64,000 bases of DNA. Source: Metridium senile (taxonomy: Eukaryota > Cnidaria > Anthozoa > Actiniaria > Metridiidae). The notes under the pieces were generated by a model. That model was not told the origin of the DNA. It saw only the letters and a list, made by a program, of their open reading frames with translations, and made no database searches. The position numbers and the translations under genes were made by a program. Where the stretch lies: contig OX459107.1 of assembly GCA_949775045.1 (NCBI GenBank), positions 10,753,250 to 10,817,249 of the forward strand, read 5' to 3'. Shown here piece by piece: positions 1 through 10,379 of the stretch; position 1 is the stretch's first letter, and the number at the start of each line of letters is the position of its first letter.

Positions 1-660
1 TTTGAAAAGTCAGAATTGTTTTTTAAGTCATTGTCAACTTAAACTAAAAAAACGGTTCGATTTTTAAATAATTCAATAAGAAAATAGACCCGAAAACCGA
101 TGCATAATAACTCAAAATCGTCCTTTTTCGGAAGAATTTCGAACAGTTATTGATTCGACCGTGAAGATATTGACTTGTCTTCTGCCGAGAATCAAAATGG
201 CGACCAAAAAGCGTGAATTTTGCTCGATATGTCATGAAGTAGCTCAAAACGAATTTAGCCACTTTAAATGCTATAGACTTTCCATATATTGAATGAAACG
301 CTATGAAACTTTCTGACGTTAAAATATAGCCATTTTTAAAAACTTTTGACCTGGCCCCCATCAAAAGCTTCAGTATTCTTCAAAATATCACGTGTTGACT
401 TTGTTAATAAGTAACTTATTAACTTATTAATTTTTCGATGGGGGCAAAGTCAGTTTTTTTCATTTTCCTGTTATAAATTATGTGGTGCTGTTTGATTGCT
501 TTTATATTGAAAATTGCACTTGTCTATAGACTTTTATTGAAAAAAGTTGGTTTACTATGGAGACGTCTACAAGCAAAGTAGGGCGTGGTAACTTCTCAAT
601 ACTCGCACCAAGTTGACGTACTATGTTTGACTTTCATGTACTGAAATATCATTTCATAAC
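1..660. other. AT-rich DNA, no supported gene
   Basis: No splice-flanked exon, conserved motif or element terminus was found. An open stretch on the minus strand at 44-364 has low-complexity, non-domain-like composition and no recognisable family, so it is not annotated. Confidence 0.5.
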
Positions 661-900
661 ACCAAAATGCAAAAAAGATATCATTCTTCAAATTGTACCC
701 CTTGCAGCCTCCTTTAAGACCTTAAGTGATTCAAGATGGATATTCCAGTCACCCTCGTTTGTTGCACAGGAAAATTTGAAGAGTGGACTCTGAGATTCCA
801 TTACTTTATCAAATCGATCAAGCTTTTCTTTTAATGATTCTTTCTCTAACGCTCTTTGAAGTGTTACTGATTAGTAGGTCAATGCCTTGTTTGACCTCTT
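661..900 (-). pseudogene. Coding-like relic, possibly family A
   Basis: Read on the minus strand, this stretch keeps one open frame that looks protein-like, with a charged helix followed by a segment containing EGDWNIHLESLKVL. From memory, a similar EGxWxLHL signature occurs in the same multicopy cnidarian proteins whose other parts appear at 17.3-18.9, 26.5 and 50-51 kb (called family A here). No start, stop or clean splice sites are visible, so this is at most a decayed exon. The assignment rests on one short motif and is weak. It lies downstream, in minus orientation, of the FNK-type relic at 1.3-1.6 kb, and the two could come from one inactivated gene. Confidence 0.3.
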
Positions 901-1261
901 GCGTTAATATTACAGGTACTGGCCTTCCCTGTAATGTTTACTAGATCTAGCCTGTTATAAAAGATAGAGCAAGGCAAATTGAGTAAAACATTAAGTACAT
1001 TATGCATTGCACTAGCTGTTGCAGTTGTGAGTGGAGTTATCAGTTATAGATTGAGTGGTGGGTACAATTGTAATTAACAGCTTCTACATGAAGTCTGTAC
1101 TTTCCAGTTTTATTCTATACTTATGAATTGTGTTTAAAAAGTCTACTCATTATTTGAGCTGTGGGATATCACACATCACCCTACCAATTAATAAGCACAG
1201 AATTAAATTGGAAATAAAGATTTAAAGTAAAAACTACCAGTTATACAATTTACCTTTGGCA

Positions 1262-1642
1262 GTGTTTCATTTCTAATGGCTTCAACGCATTCATTAGGTC
1301 ACCTCTATGGATTTCTTTTCATTTTGGCCTCTCGGTGTAATCTTTGAAAAGCATCCTGGCAGACTCTCCTGACCGTGTCTTGTTGAATGTGATGAGCTGG
1401 CACAGGAGATGTTCTGCCAGGCGGCTTCAAGCATTGAAAGTAAGTTTGACACCCACTTCCTCCATTCCTTGTTTAATGGTTGCCAGGAGATGTTCCCTGA
1501 ATATCTTCAAGTCATCTGTGACAGACAGTAGTGTTAGTTTGGTCATTCTAATTCTTTTGAGTTGTTGTAGAGAATGGTGTGTGATCTTTCTTTTCCACTC
1601 GGTTGCAATGAGTTGTTCGAAGTTCCTCAAAAGCTGCAATTG
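1262..1642 (-). pseudogene. FNKRRSGE-type family relic
   Basis: Two minus-strand frames make up one decayed exon. The first (1427-1639) contains IATEWKRKITHHSLQQLKR and LLSVTDDLKIFREHL. The second (about 1310-1420) contains LAEHLLCQLITFNKTRSGES. I recognise the order 'EW...ITHxSLxxLK...LxVTxDLxxLxxHL...LxxLIxFNKxRSGExxRM' from uncharacterised multicopy proteins of cnidarians and fish. Their function is unknown to me. The frame change between the two blocks and stops around them show this copy is broken. The motifs are read from the sequence; the family is from memory; the function is not inferred. Confidence 0.5.
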
Positions 1643-1744
1643 AAGGTGACTGTTTTGTGTGAGGCCTTTGACCCCTCACAACGATGATGCACTTTTTTAT
1701 GGAGACACTTTTTAAGACACTGTCTAGATATATTAATGCCTAAT

Positions 1745-1990
1745 ATACAATTGATATTGATTGATATTGATATTGATTGGCAAATGGTAGTAACTTGTTT
1801 ATCTAAACTAACAGTCCTATCGAAAACCACTCCAATGTTCCTGGCGTGATCAGAATGTTTAATAAGTTCATTACCAGCCAAGATACAGTCAAGTGGCGGT
1901 GATGAGCGATGCTGCGCGTGAAGTAAAATAAATTCAGTCTTGTCATTGTTAAGTTTTAAGAGGAACTGTACCAGTAGATCATGTTTCCAG
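1745..1990 (-). mobile_element. Non-LTR RT C-terminal fragment (CR1/L2-like)
   Basis: The minus frame contains LLKLNNDKTEFILLHAQH, then ARNIGVVFDRTVSLDKQV and TTICQS. This is the usual stretch just after the RT catalytic core in CR1/L2-type retrotransposons ('LKLNxxKTEFI... ARNLGVxFDxxxxxxxQVxxICQS'). Only about 70 codons of that signature remain. Both ends run into unrelated sequence, and the downstream end dissolves into a short ATTGAT repeat at 1746-1780. It resembles the LINE split across 12.8-17.2 kb and may be the same family. Confidence 0.7.
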
Positions 1991-2276
1991 CGCCAGAAAC
2001 CTACGTCACCACGATCCCATTGTGCAATGCGCAAAAATAGCGTGTTTCGAGTGTCCTTCGAGTGAGACAAACGTATGATCGGAAAGCTTACTTATGCATG
2101 TGAATTGCTTTTCAAAGCTTATAGTGCTTCAACTGAAATGGTCTTGAAGAGTGTTTACCATTTACATGGAAATTCCGGAACAAACCGTTCGGATGCACCA
2201 GTGGTAAATGGAACGTCATCAAATGGAACGTTCCATTTTGGTATATTGCATAAGAATTTAACGAAATGGGTTTCCT

Positions 2277-3351
2277 GTGTTGTGGCAGAAATTCAAAATG
2301 GCGGGAAATTTAATCAATTTGCTGCTGTGTTTTGAAGAAGTTCTTGATGAAAATTTTGATAATTTTCTGAATGACAGCGATGAAATAGACACCCTTGGTG
2401 CAGTATCTACCTTTACACAACGTAATTTAAACCGCACTCAAGGCTTTTTTGAAATAGTTGTACCCAGATACTCTGCTGACATATTTAGCTCTCATTTTCG
2501 AATGACAAGAGGAACATTTGCAGAACTTTGCACTGTAATTGCAAAAACTGGAATTATCAATGTGAATAATGCATTTGGAAGACAACCAATCCCTCTTGAG
2601 AAGCAAGTATTAGCATTTTTGTGGTTTATGTCAAACATAGAAGTCATAACATCTGTGTCTGATAGGTTTGATATAACATTAAGCAGCCTGCATCGAATAA
2701 TCAACCGTTTATCACAAGCCCGTTTATCACTAGTTCAAGTTCGCCAAGATTACATCAAATGGCCTTCAGGTTATTACTACATTTTTGTATTCACTTAATT
2801 CATTTCTTATTTCTTCCATTCATTTCTCTAATTTCATTTATTTATTCTTTCATTCATTCATTTATTAATTTGTTATTTATTCGCTCATTTTTATTATGCT
2901 TTTTAATGTAAATAAAGTTTGAATGCTATTCAACACATTCAAAATGTTTCCTCAGAAAATAATTTTTTAAAGAAATCCTATTGTTTGAAAAACTATTGTT
3001 TTATTACATACACATAACTTGTTTTTTATCTTAATTTTCTTCTTCATTCATTCATTCATTCATTTACATATTCATGCATTTTCCCACTTATTTTCCATCA
3101 AAACATGATGATAATGACTAAACAGGTTATGAATTGCACATGAAAATTTCCATGTGGTCATATAGTTTTTGCATTGCTTTACAGCAAATGAGATGGATGA
3201 GATTATGATGAACTTTGAAGCAATGGGTGGAAACCCAAGTTTTCCCGAGAATCATTGGGGTTATCGACTGCACCCATATCAAAATAAGAGCCCCAACAAA
3301 AAACCAAAGGCCTATGTGAACAGGAAAAAATACCATTCCTTAAATACACAA
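2277..3351 (+). pseudogene. PIF/Harbinger (HARBI1-like) transposase, two exons
   Basis: Exon 1 (2277-2769) encodes the N-terminal helix-turn-helix region of a HARBI1-like nuclease: FRMTRGTFAELC, then IPLEKQVLAFLWFMSN, SDRFDITLSSLHRIINRL and ending in YIKWPSG, followed by a CAG|GTTATT donor. Exon 2 (3185-3351) begins after a TTTACAG acceptor and ends at CAA|GTAAGC. It encodes the first catalytic block, visible as GVIDCTHIKIRAPTK in one frame and KPKAYVNRKKYHSLNTQ in another, so at least one single-base frameshift splits the block. The remaining D and E blocks are missing after 3351. Exon order, splice positions and motifs match the PIF/Harbinger DDE family, which cuts and pastes with a 3-bp duplication. 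This copy cannot be active. A short open frame upstream (2075-2335) has no supporting motif. Confidence 0.8.
2800..3070 (+). repeat. ATTC/ATTT-rich simple sequence in Harbinger intron
   Basis: Imperfect runs of ATTC and ATTT (for example 2841-2868 and 3043-3066) fill most of the intron between the two Harbinger exons. Confidence 0.6.
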
Positions 3352-3450
3352 GTAAGCTAGTAGTATATACATATAATATATGAATGCTTTTGCAATGAAG
3401 CCCAAACATTTTGGTTTTATATTTATCACTTTTAAAGTCAATATATATAT

Positions 3451-3720
3451 GTAGTGTTTACAACATGAGCGGCCGTGTTGTATCGCCGATACAACACGGA
3501 CGCGAATGTTGTAAACTACTTAAAAAATGTCTAGGTTAGCTCTTTCATATTTAAACAAAATTTTCAAGATTAAAATAAATTTTGCCGTAAAATTACCAGT
3601 TAAAACTTATGCAAATCAGGATATACAACACTAGTGTTGTATCAGATTTACAACACTCGTCATGGTCATGATTTCTTTTGAAAATGTCTCATTAATTATT
3701 CATGAATTTTTTAAATATAT
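3451..3720 (+). mobile_element. Hairpin MITE, copy 1
   Basis: This element opens with a cruciform-capable block. The outer arms GTTTACAACAT / ATGTTGTAAAC flank perfect 12-bp inner arms CCGTGTTGTATC / GATACAACACGG (3473-3484 and 3488-3499), and the unpaired segments GAGCGG and ACGCGA lie between them. A conserved AT-rich body follows, with an octamer ATGCAAAT (about 3610-3617), a perfect 20-bp palindrome at 3624-3643 and a small hairpin TCATG-gt-CATGA at 3660-3671, and it ends near TCATTAATTATTCATGA. Related copies lie at 9256-9452 and 46588-46886. No coding capacity. The superfamily and exact termini are not determined. Confidence 0.75.
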
Positions 3721-3724
3721 ATAC

Positions 3725-5470
3725 AGTCGTTTGCAAAAATTCTGACCGCATCAAAGTATATCGGGTGCATTGTGGGTAATGTTTATTTATGCCTTTGAGT
3801 GCTTTTATGCGCTCTTGGTACTATCAGAACCATCCATGATACTTCAATGATGCCTAATTCATGTCATTGAATGAATTCTGAAAAATATTGGAGCGTTTAA
3901 AGGCAGAATTACCTACATATCTATATACCTATATACTTATATACTTGTACATATATATATACACCTACATACACCTACTTGCACTAAGGTTGTCATACAA
4001 AAATAGAACATTTGTCACAAAGAAAATAGAACATTTGTGATTTAGTGGGAAAGGAATTGTGAGGTTGTGAGGGCTTAGATGTACTTTGCTGTTCTGGGAA
4101 GTAAAGGGTTGAACTTACAGCTGCTTGTGCATGTGATGGCCCTTTATAAATTATAATAAAAAATGATTGTACAATAGACCCACAATAAAAAATAAGTCTT
4201 AACAGTTCATCGAAAGTATCATAGTTAATTTAATACTATGAAAGTATTAAAGCTGTAATAGATATATAGAAAAAACACATGTCAAAATTTAGTCCATAAT
4301 AAGTTATAAACTTGTTGTAGCTTATAGTGTCTAAGCGGTTTATTTCCATGCATAAACCTTCCTATATTTTGAATTTAAATGTTTCATACCAAAAACTTTT
4401 GAAAACAAAGTCCCTAGCTTATAATTTCTCACTGTCATGAAGATACAAAATTATGGCAGGAAATATTTTGGTTACTCTTTCGAGTATCAATCGTTCAGGT
4501 GCTGATCGAGTCAGTATCTTGATTTTTTTGCTAATTTCCCACTGTGTTTTATTAATATAATGTTAAATTAACTATGATATGTAATTAATTAACCACAGTT
4601 TAATTGGATAAAACTGGATAAAATATAACAAGATACTTCTGGCCGGTGTCTTAACAATATACGTAGCAGTTATGTTGAAAAATACATGGCAATTACAAAT
4701 GAACTCTAAAAATATGTCAAGAATTACATCCCTGAACATCATTTTAAACACTTCAAGGAAAATGATTCATAATAATACAAAATAAATTAAGACTGCTGAA
4801 TACTCGTTTTTTCACCTACAAATCTATGAGGCTAGTTTGCATGAACAAGAACAGTATTTACGTACTGATTGAATTTATAATCAAAGACTCATATAATTTA
4901 ATTATGTTATCAAAGTTAGAAATTTGAATTCATTTCTGCAATTAAATCATCATTGAAGAATATGTAAATCAACAATTTAATTCAAAAATCGAAAAAATCA
5001 ACTGATTATATGCAGTCAAGACATATGCAGGCACACTTGCTTATTTGTTCAATTTAAACATTTTTTTCATAGGCGGTTCATTAATTTCATCATTATGACA
5101 TTTGATTTCATTCAGTCCGTTTTCAATTTCATTTCTTTTCTGCTTTATACTTTTGAAAAAAGTCTCTTGGGCTCTTTTCAAGTTGGTATAGGCACCATCC
5201 AGTAGTGTTTTCAAGGTTGCTTGGGCTCTGTTGCTCGATCATTCTTTTTTTAGCGGTGACAGCTCTTCATCAAGACTCACTACTTCTGTATGTGACACCT
5301 TCATTCTTTCAATGTTTTTTCGAGTGTATCCTTTTTTTGTTTCCCTATTTTGGAATGTTCATCCTTATTCAGATGTTTCTCATCATTACTTATGATGTTC
5401 ACCATAGACTCTAGCAAGCTAGTCTTACGTAGAGTGCATGAGACATCTATGATCCCATGGAAGACACTTT
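3725..5470. other. Intergenic, AT-rich, no gene seen
   Basis: Nothing coding is supported. One recognisable item is a solitary arm (3971-4055) of the MITE that is complete at 6751-7004: it starts ACACCTACTTGCA and shares about 80 bp with that element's terminal repeat. A plus-strand open stretch at 5205-5414 is hydrophobic low-complexity sequence and looks like chance. Confidence 0.5.
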
Positions 5471-5477
5471 TTGATTG

Positions 5478-8400
5478 TTATTTTGTTGCCGGTTCTCGGC
5501 ACAGCTGATTTGCCTTTTCATTCCAGAAAAGCATGTAGTTCTTTTCCATTTGTGAGGTGGCATTCTTTATTTCCATCTCTGAATAAATCTTCAAGCCTTT
5601 TATAGTTGTTTCGTTACATTTTAGTTTGTTGAAGCTTTTGCCTGTGAATGAATTAGGAAAAAAAGCACATTTCATTTTTTTTTATCTTAGAAGCTAAATT
5701 AATTGTTTATGTTGACAGAGCAATTATGTGGTGATCACTAAGTTTGTAATTCATTGTAAAACATGTGCATAAATGATACTAAATCCATCTCACTATAAAT
5801 CACAAATTTGAATTTACACAATTTCCCTTCTATAATTTATTGTTTGTAATTTAAGCTTACTTTTATTGCCATCCCCAGAGATGTCGTCTCTCCCAGGCAA
5901 AGGCTTGGATGAGTGTGTCATCATTGCAAGGTTTTCTGTTACGATATAAAACAAGATTAAAGTACAATTTTTTGACATACAAACATTAAATCTAAAGGAG
6001 CTTGCAAAAAAATAACAAAATGCCTGCTCTTCATTTGGCCTTAAAAAAGCAATTTTTATTGGGTTTATAACCAACATTAAATTATTAGCTGGTATAACAT
6101 TGACCTTAGCTAGACACTTGATTCGCAAAAACTGTGATAGGGTATCCTATAAGCTTTGTGGGATATGGAAAGAATTTTGTCTGGGATAGGGTAAAGATTT
6201 TGGAAGCTTAAGGGTTTTTCTTATTTCCACCATAAACACAATTTCAAATAGGTTGAAAAACTGTTCTTTTTCTGTCAGTCGCAGTCCAAGACCCCTGGGA
6301 CCAAATATAAAAAAAAACTATGCTGCATGAGGACAAATTTATCCAGTGGTTAAGTTTCGATGCTCACTTTAAACTTGTATTACTCTTGTATAATTTAATT
6401 AAATGATACACCATTTTTACCTAGAGTAAATATTAAACTTACTTTCTTTCCCGGTCCTTGTACTATTATGGCTACACTTAGCTAGAGAGTCTGGATTCAA
6501 TATCATGAGTTCATCATTTGCTGTAATGGTGTAGTTAATAATAGGAAGGAAGCTTAATTATAATTAATTAATATGGTTATAAACTATTAAAATATGTCTT
6601 GAGGTATTATTTACAATGTAAACATGGAATTATAAGTATTTGCCATAGGAAAAAAAATAGAAGTCAATAATTTATGAATTAAAAATGAGAAAATAACTAT
6701 AAGTGTGACAATAATGCATTATAAATATGTAAACAATGATGTTTATATAAACCTACTTGCAATAAGGTTGACATACAGAAATAGAACATTTGTCATAAAG
6801 GAAATAGATCATTTGTGATTTAGTACGATAGGAATTGATTAAAAGACAAAAGAAGATCATTCCAGCTGAACTCTCTCTTTTGCCTTTTAATTAATTCCTT
6901 AGTATTTTAAACTATAATTTTTGCACTAAATCACAAAATATTTATGTTCTACTTTCTTTGTGACAAATGTTCTATTTTGTATGACAACCTTACTGCAAGT
7001 AGGTGTAGATATAAGAACATTTTAAACTTACTAATTTCTTCCCCTGATCCTGTACTGGGATGGCTACACTCAGCTGGAGAGTCTGGATTCAAAATCAGTT
7101 CATCATTTGTTGTATGGTAATTAATAAAAAGGAAGCTCAATAAGGTTATAAATTGTTAAAATATATGTCTTAAGGTATTATTTACAATTTAAACATGGAA
7201 TTATAATTATTATTTGTCATAGGTAAAAAAATAAAAGTCAATATTTATTTATGAAATAAAATGAGAAAATAGCAATGAGTGTGGCAATAATGCATTTTAT
7301 TATATGGCATCAAAATTCCGCGCGCTCTGATTGGCTAATCGGCTCACATACCTCAATGATAGTTGAAAAGTATACTTTTAGTTTTAATTTATCTTTCTTT
7401 CGGTAAACAACACGGCGGTGAGTTGAGCTGTTTTTGTTGATATATGCCGTTGCTTTTCAGTCACTTTTAAAAAGCTGTAAAACTCAGGATAAGTTTGTTA
7501 ACAAAGTTAACAACGTTCTTGAAGTGAGGAAGTTTTCATGTCTTTCTTTTTCTGCATACAAAAGGTTTAAAAACAATCTTGAAAAAGGTCGAATTGCTTG
7601 ATTCAAAGACCTGTCAGCGATCCTAGTGCTTTCAACATAATATGTAAACAATGATGTTTATATATATAATGAGAAAAAAAATAAATTGTAGCTAGTAACA
7701 TTTTATTTAACTGATCCTGTACTTGGATGGCTACACTCAGCTGGAGAGTCTGGATTCAAAATCAGTTCATCATTTGCTGTATGGTTTAATATAAAAATTG
7801 TGAAAATATGTCTTAAGTATTACATACAATGTAAATTTAAGGGAGCACTTGGTCGAAAACGCCCGGATTTTGAAAAGTCCCAATAAACGAATTTGTCTAG
7901 GTTAATATACTCTAATGTGATTGCTTAAGAAAAGCTTAAGAGAAATAAGGCTTTGAAAACACGCCACTCAAATACACGGCCAAATGAAATCTGACCTGCG
8001 GTAATTGCGTGACGCGTGACTTATGACGTCAAGTACTGAACGACTGATCTTCAAGTAGTACAGTTTGTACGGCTTTGCTTGTTTCGTTGGCCAAAATATT
8101 TAATAATAATCACAACTATATAGCCAATATGGATGATATATCTACACTGCTATCCTACTCGGATGAATTAGAGCCGGTAGCGACTGCAGAGGAAATTGAA
8201 GCTTACGAGCTGAACAGGTTCGTGAAGAACAAGCAAAAGAAGCGATGCTGATTTTCTGGTGCGATTGATATTCGCAATTGGTACTATGAAGAAATGACAT
8301 ATTCACTGTTGTACCGACCCGTTTCAGAAAGAATTTTATAATAGAATCAGTTATGAGATTATAATGAACTTAATAATACCACTGCCGAAATAAATACGAA

Positions 8401-8871
8401 TCGTGTTTGACAGATCTGATGATATCTATCAATTTACCGATTACGCTTTCTTTGACATTTTTATTTTGTAAATAAACTCAGTGTCCCCGCGGTTTTTCTG
8501 TCAAACATTAATAACTAACAATTTGTTTTCAACATACCGTTTTACCCGTTTGCCTAAAAATACTAGTAGTTACGCTTTTATTCAGATAGGTATTACCAAT
8601 CTGAATCTGACAGAACTTTATATGATGCAATCTCGTCTAGGGAAGGTGTAAGCTACTTTTCAAGTAATACTATACCTACGTTTAAAAAACTGAGTCGATT
8701 CCTTTGTTTTTGCAGTTTCCGCAGTTTCTTTGATTTCGACACCTTTTTCAGTAACTATCAGAACCGTCCCTCTATTCAAGCAGTCAAGAGGTTTATCGTC
8801 GTCAATCTCAGTCCCATCCTCCAAGCAAACATTAATAGAACTAGTAGTCTTTAAGCCAAGTTTTGATGCAC
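5478..8871 (-). CDS. Unrecognised multi-exon gene, symmetric exons, UBL-like domain
   Basis: Exons in minus order are 8871-8680 (192 bp), 7775-7713 (63 bp), 7109-7032 (78 bp), 6520-6443 (78 bp), 5935-5861 (75 bp) and a terminal exon 5641-5478 ending in TAA. Most boundaries are canonical (for example CAG|exon|GTAAGT). Each internal exon begins with 2 bases and ends with 1 base of a codon, so all are phase 1-1 and can be skipped or duplicated without a frameshift. Three are copies of one exon (NDELxILNPDS...CSH..ST). The 192-bp exon encodes INVCLEDGTEIDDDKP...NRGTVLIV, which resembles a CIDE-N/PB1-type ubiquitin-like fold. The terminal exon is charged and helical. Weak points: copy 2 has lost its acceptor AG (ACAA instead of ACAG), copy 3 has a poor donor (GTTAAA), and the first coding exon was not found. 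MITEs sit in the introns. Function unknown; possibly a protein-interaction scaffold. Confidence 0.5.
6751..7004. mobile_element. MITE with ~80-bp TIRs (ACCTACTTGCA...)
   Basis: Left arm 6751-6830 and right arm about 6926-7004 are inverted copies: both read ACCTACTTGCA, TAAGGTTG, ATAGAACATTTGTCA and TTTGTGATTTAGT from the outside in. About 95 bp of non-coding sequence lies between. It sits in an intron of the minus-strand gene, just beside the second copy of its triplicated exon. Solo arms are seen at 3971-4055 and, shorter, at 50579-50615. No target duplication was confidently identified, so the superfamily is open. Confidence 0.75.
7299..7490 (+). mobile_element. Dispersed repeat X, copy 1 (CCAAT-bearing)
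   Basis: It begins TTATTATATGGCATCAAAATT, then CTCTGATTGGCTAATC (an inverted CCAAT box), then GAAAAGTATACTTTTAG, GGTAAACAACACGGCGGTGA and TTGCTTTTCAGTCACTTTTAA. The same blocks occur in reverse orientation at 39110-39675, where about 370 bp of extra sequence separates the first block from the rest. No coding capacity. It lies in an intron of the 5.5-8.9 kb gene. Confidence 0.7.
8129..8290 (+). pseudogene. Short N-terminal relic, MDDISTLLSYSDELEP
   Basis: The ATG at 8129 opens 41 codons (MDDISTLLSYSDELEPV...). They end in TGA at 8249-8251, and the same frame continues with FSGAIDIRNWY. From memory, an acidic 'xxLLxxSDExEP' start followed by 'RF...D..NWC' resembles the N-terminus of cnidarian proteins carrying a P2X7-type C-terminal domain, often linked to transposons. 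Here the in-frame stop and the absence of the Cys-rich part make it a broken first exon. About 270 bp upstream, TTTAAGGGAGCACTTGG could be the end of a TTAA-type element. The family assignment is tentative; the stop is read directly. Confidence 0.35.
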
Positions 8872-9255
8872 CTAAATAATATCACGGGAATTATTGACAA
8901 CTACTTTCTTTTGAGTATTTAAACAATGCAAATAGCACTTCGCATCGCCCCATAATCTGATTATTACTTGTGAAACTGAGAAATCTTCAGCGCTTAACAA
9001 TAAAATTTATATCTGTGCTGCGTCCATATCATGCGATATCCAAATATCCCTCGATATTTGAAGTTGTTCACTGCATAGGTTTCTTCGTATATTTTATCGG
9101 CTGGATTGTGTTAATAATATCCACCCTTCGTACAACCGGCCCCATCAGATTTACATTAGGTACATTATATACAATTCATTTAGATATTGTTAATGGGTGT
9201 TATGGATGATTGGCCACTTGCATTTATTTGAGGATGCTTATTTGTAGTATTTGTA

Positions 9256-9452
9256 TTAAAAAATGTCTAGGTTAGCTCTTTCATATTTTACCAAAATATT
9301 CAAAATTAAAATAAATTTTTCCGTAACATTACCAGTTAAAACTTATGCAAATCAGGATATACAACACTAGTGTTGTATCAAATTTACAACACTCGTCATG
9401 GTCATGATTTCTTTTGAAAATGTCTCATTAATTATTCATGAATTTTTTAAGA
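9256..9452 (+). mobile_element. Hairpin MITE, copy 2 (5' hairpin missing)
   Basis: Nearly identical to the body of the copy at 3451-3720, from AAAAAATGTCTAGGTTAGC to CATTAATTATTCATGAATT, including the ATGCAAAT octamer and the CAACACTAGTGTTG palindrome. The 5' cruciform block is absent. It was either truncated on insertion or is an edited subfamily. Confidence 0.75.
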
Positions 9453-9454
9453 GT

Positions 9455-10355
9455 AAATACAGTTAATGACCATCCTTTTACTTATAACATTTGTAAGGAT
9501 TCACAGACATTCATATTTTTTTTATAATAGTGCAAACATATATTCATAGGACAGTATTATTTGGTGCTAAATAGCACTGATGAACAAAAAAATACCAATG
9601 GATATTCAACTACATGTATCTAAAGTAGTATCATAATTATTATTTATAGTTTTACTATATCAGTATTACATATGTTGAATACAGTGTCATGAATTAAGTG
9701 TTTGCACTCTACCAATGACTAAATGTAAAATTAACTCAATGTGTTTGATCAGCTTTAGAAATTGCTTAGAATCTTGCCTGCATGCTATTGGTTTTTAAAG
9801 GCTGGAGTAGTGTTACAGTTCTACGCATGCAATACTTTTGCAATTAGAAGCTGTAAAAATGCCTACAATTCAAGTCTTTCAGTCAGAAAGACATTGCTAA
9901 ACAATTAGCAATGTTTTTGTGGATTGGCTATTTTTGCCTGAATTGCACAGAGCCATTATCAGTCAAATAACATGAGGTGTGCCCGTCTAGACTGCATTAT
10001 TCATTTCATTATTCAATTTGTAATGCAATCTAGGGGGCGCGCTTTATGTCCTTTGGCTGTAAATGAAAATAATTGATCAAAATTGCACAGAACCATAACA
10101 TTGGCATTCTAAAATAACACTCTAATTAGGTTCTAGAAAAAGCTTGGCCCTTAGAAAATGCGATCAAAAAGTTATCTCTGAATGCCTCTGAGGTAGACAT
10201 ATGACATACTGGGAAGGTGATTTCCGTCCCACATGCCCCAACACATGGAAAGCATACCCTGTGACTTGGATTTCTTTTCATGCAATCATGATCAAACTTG
10301 ACATAGATTGGAATTTTCTTGTTGAAATCCCTGTGCCTTTTGGCCTGTCATCCAT
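9455..10355. other. No gene seen; one imperfect inverted repeat
   Basis: Non-coding AT-rich sequence. At about 9976-10040 the arms GCCCGTCTAGACTGCATTA and TAATGCAATCTAGGGGGC face each other across about 26 bp and could form a hairpin, perhaps a decayed MITE. Confidence 0.45.
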
Positions 10356-10379
10356 CCCATGACAGCAGCTGGGCGTAAT

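Noticed and set aside
44..364. Minus-strand 106-codon ORF
   Set aside because: No homologous motif, no promoter or splice context; composition fits chance in AT-rich DNA.
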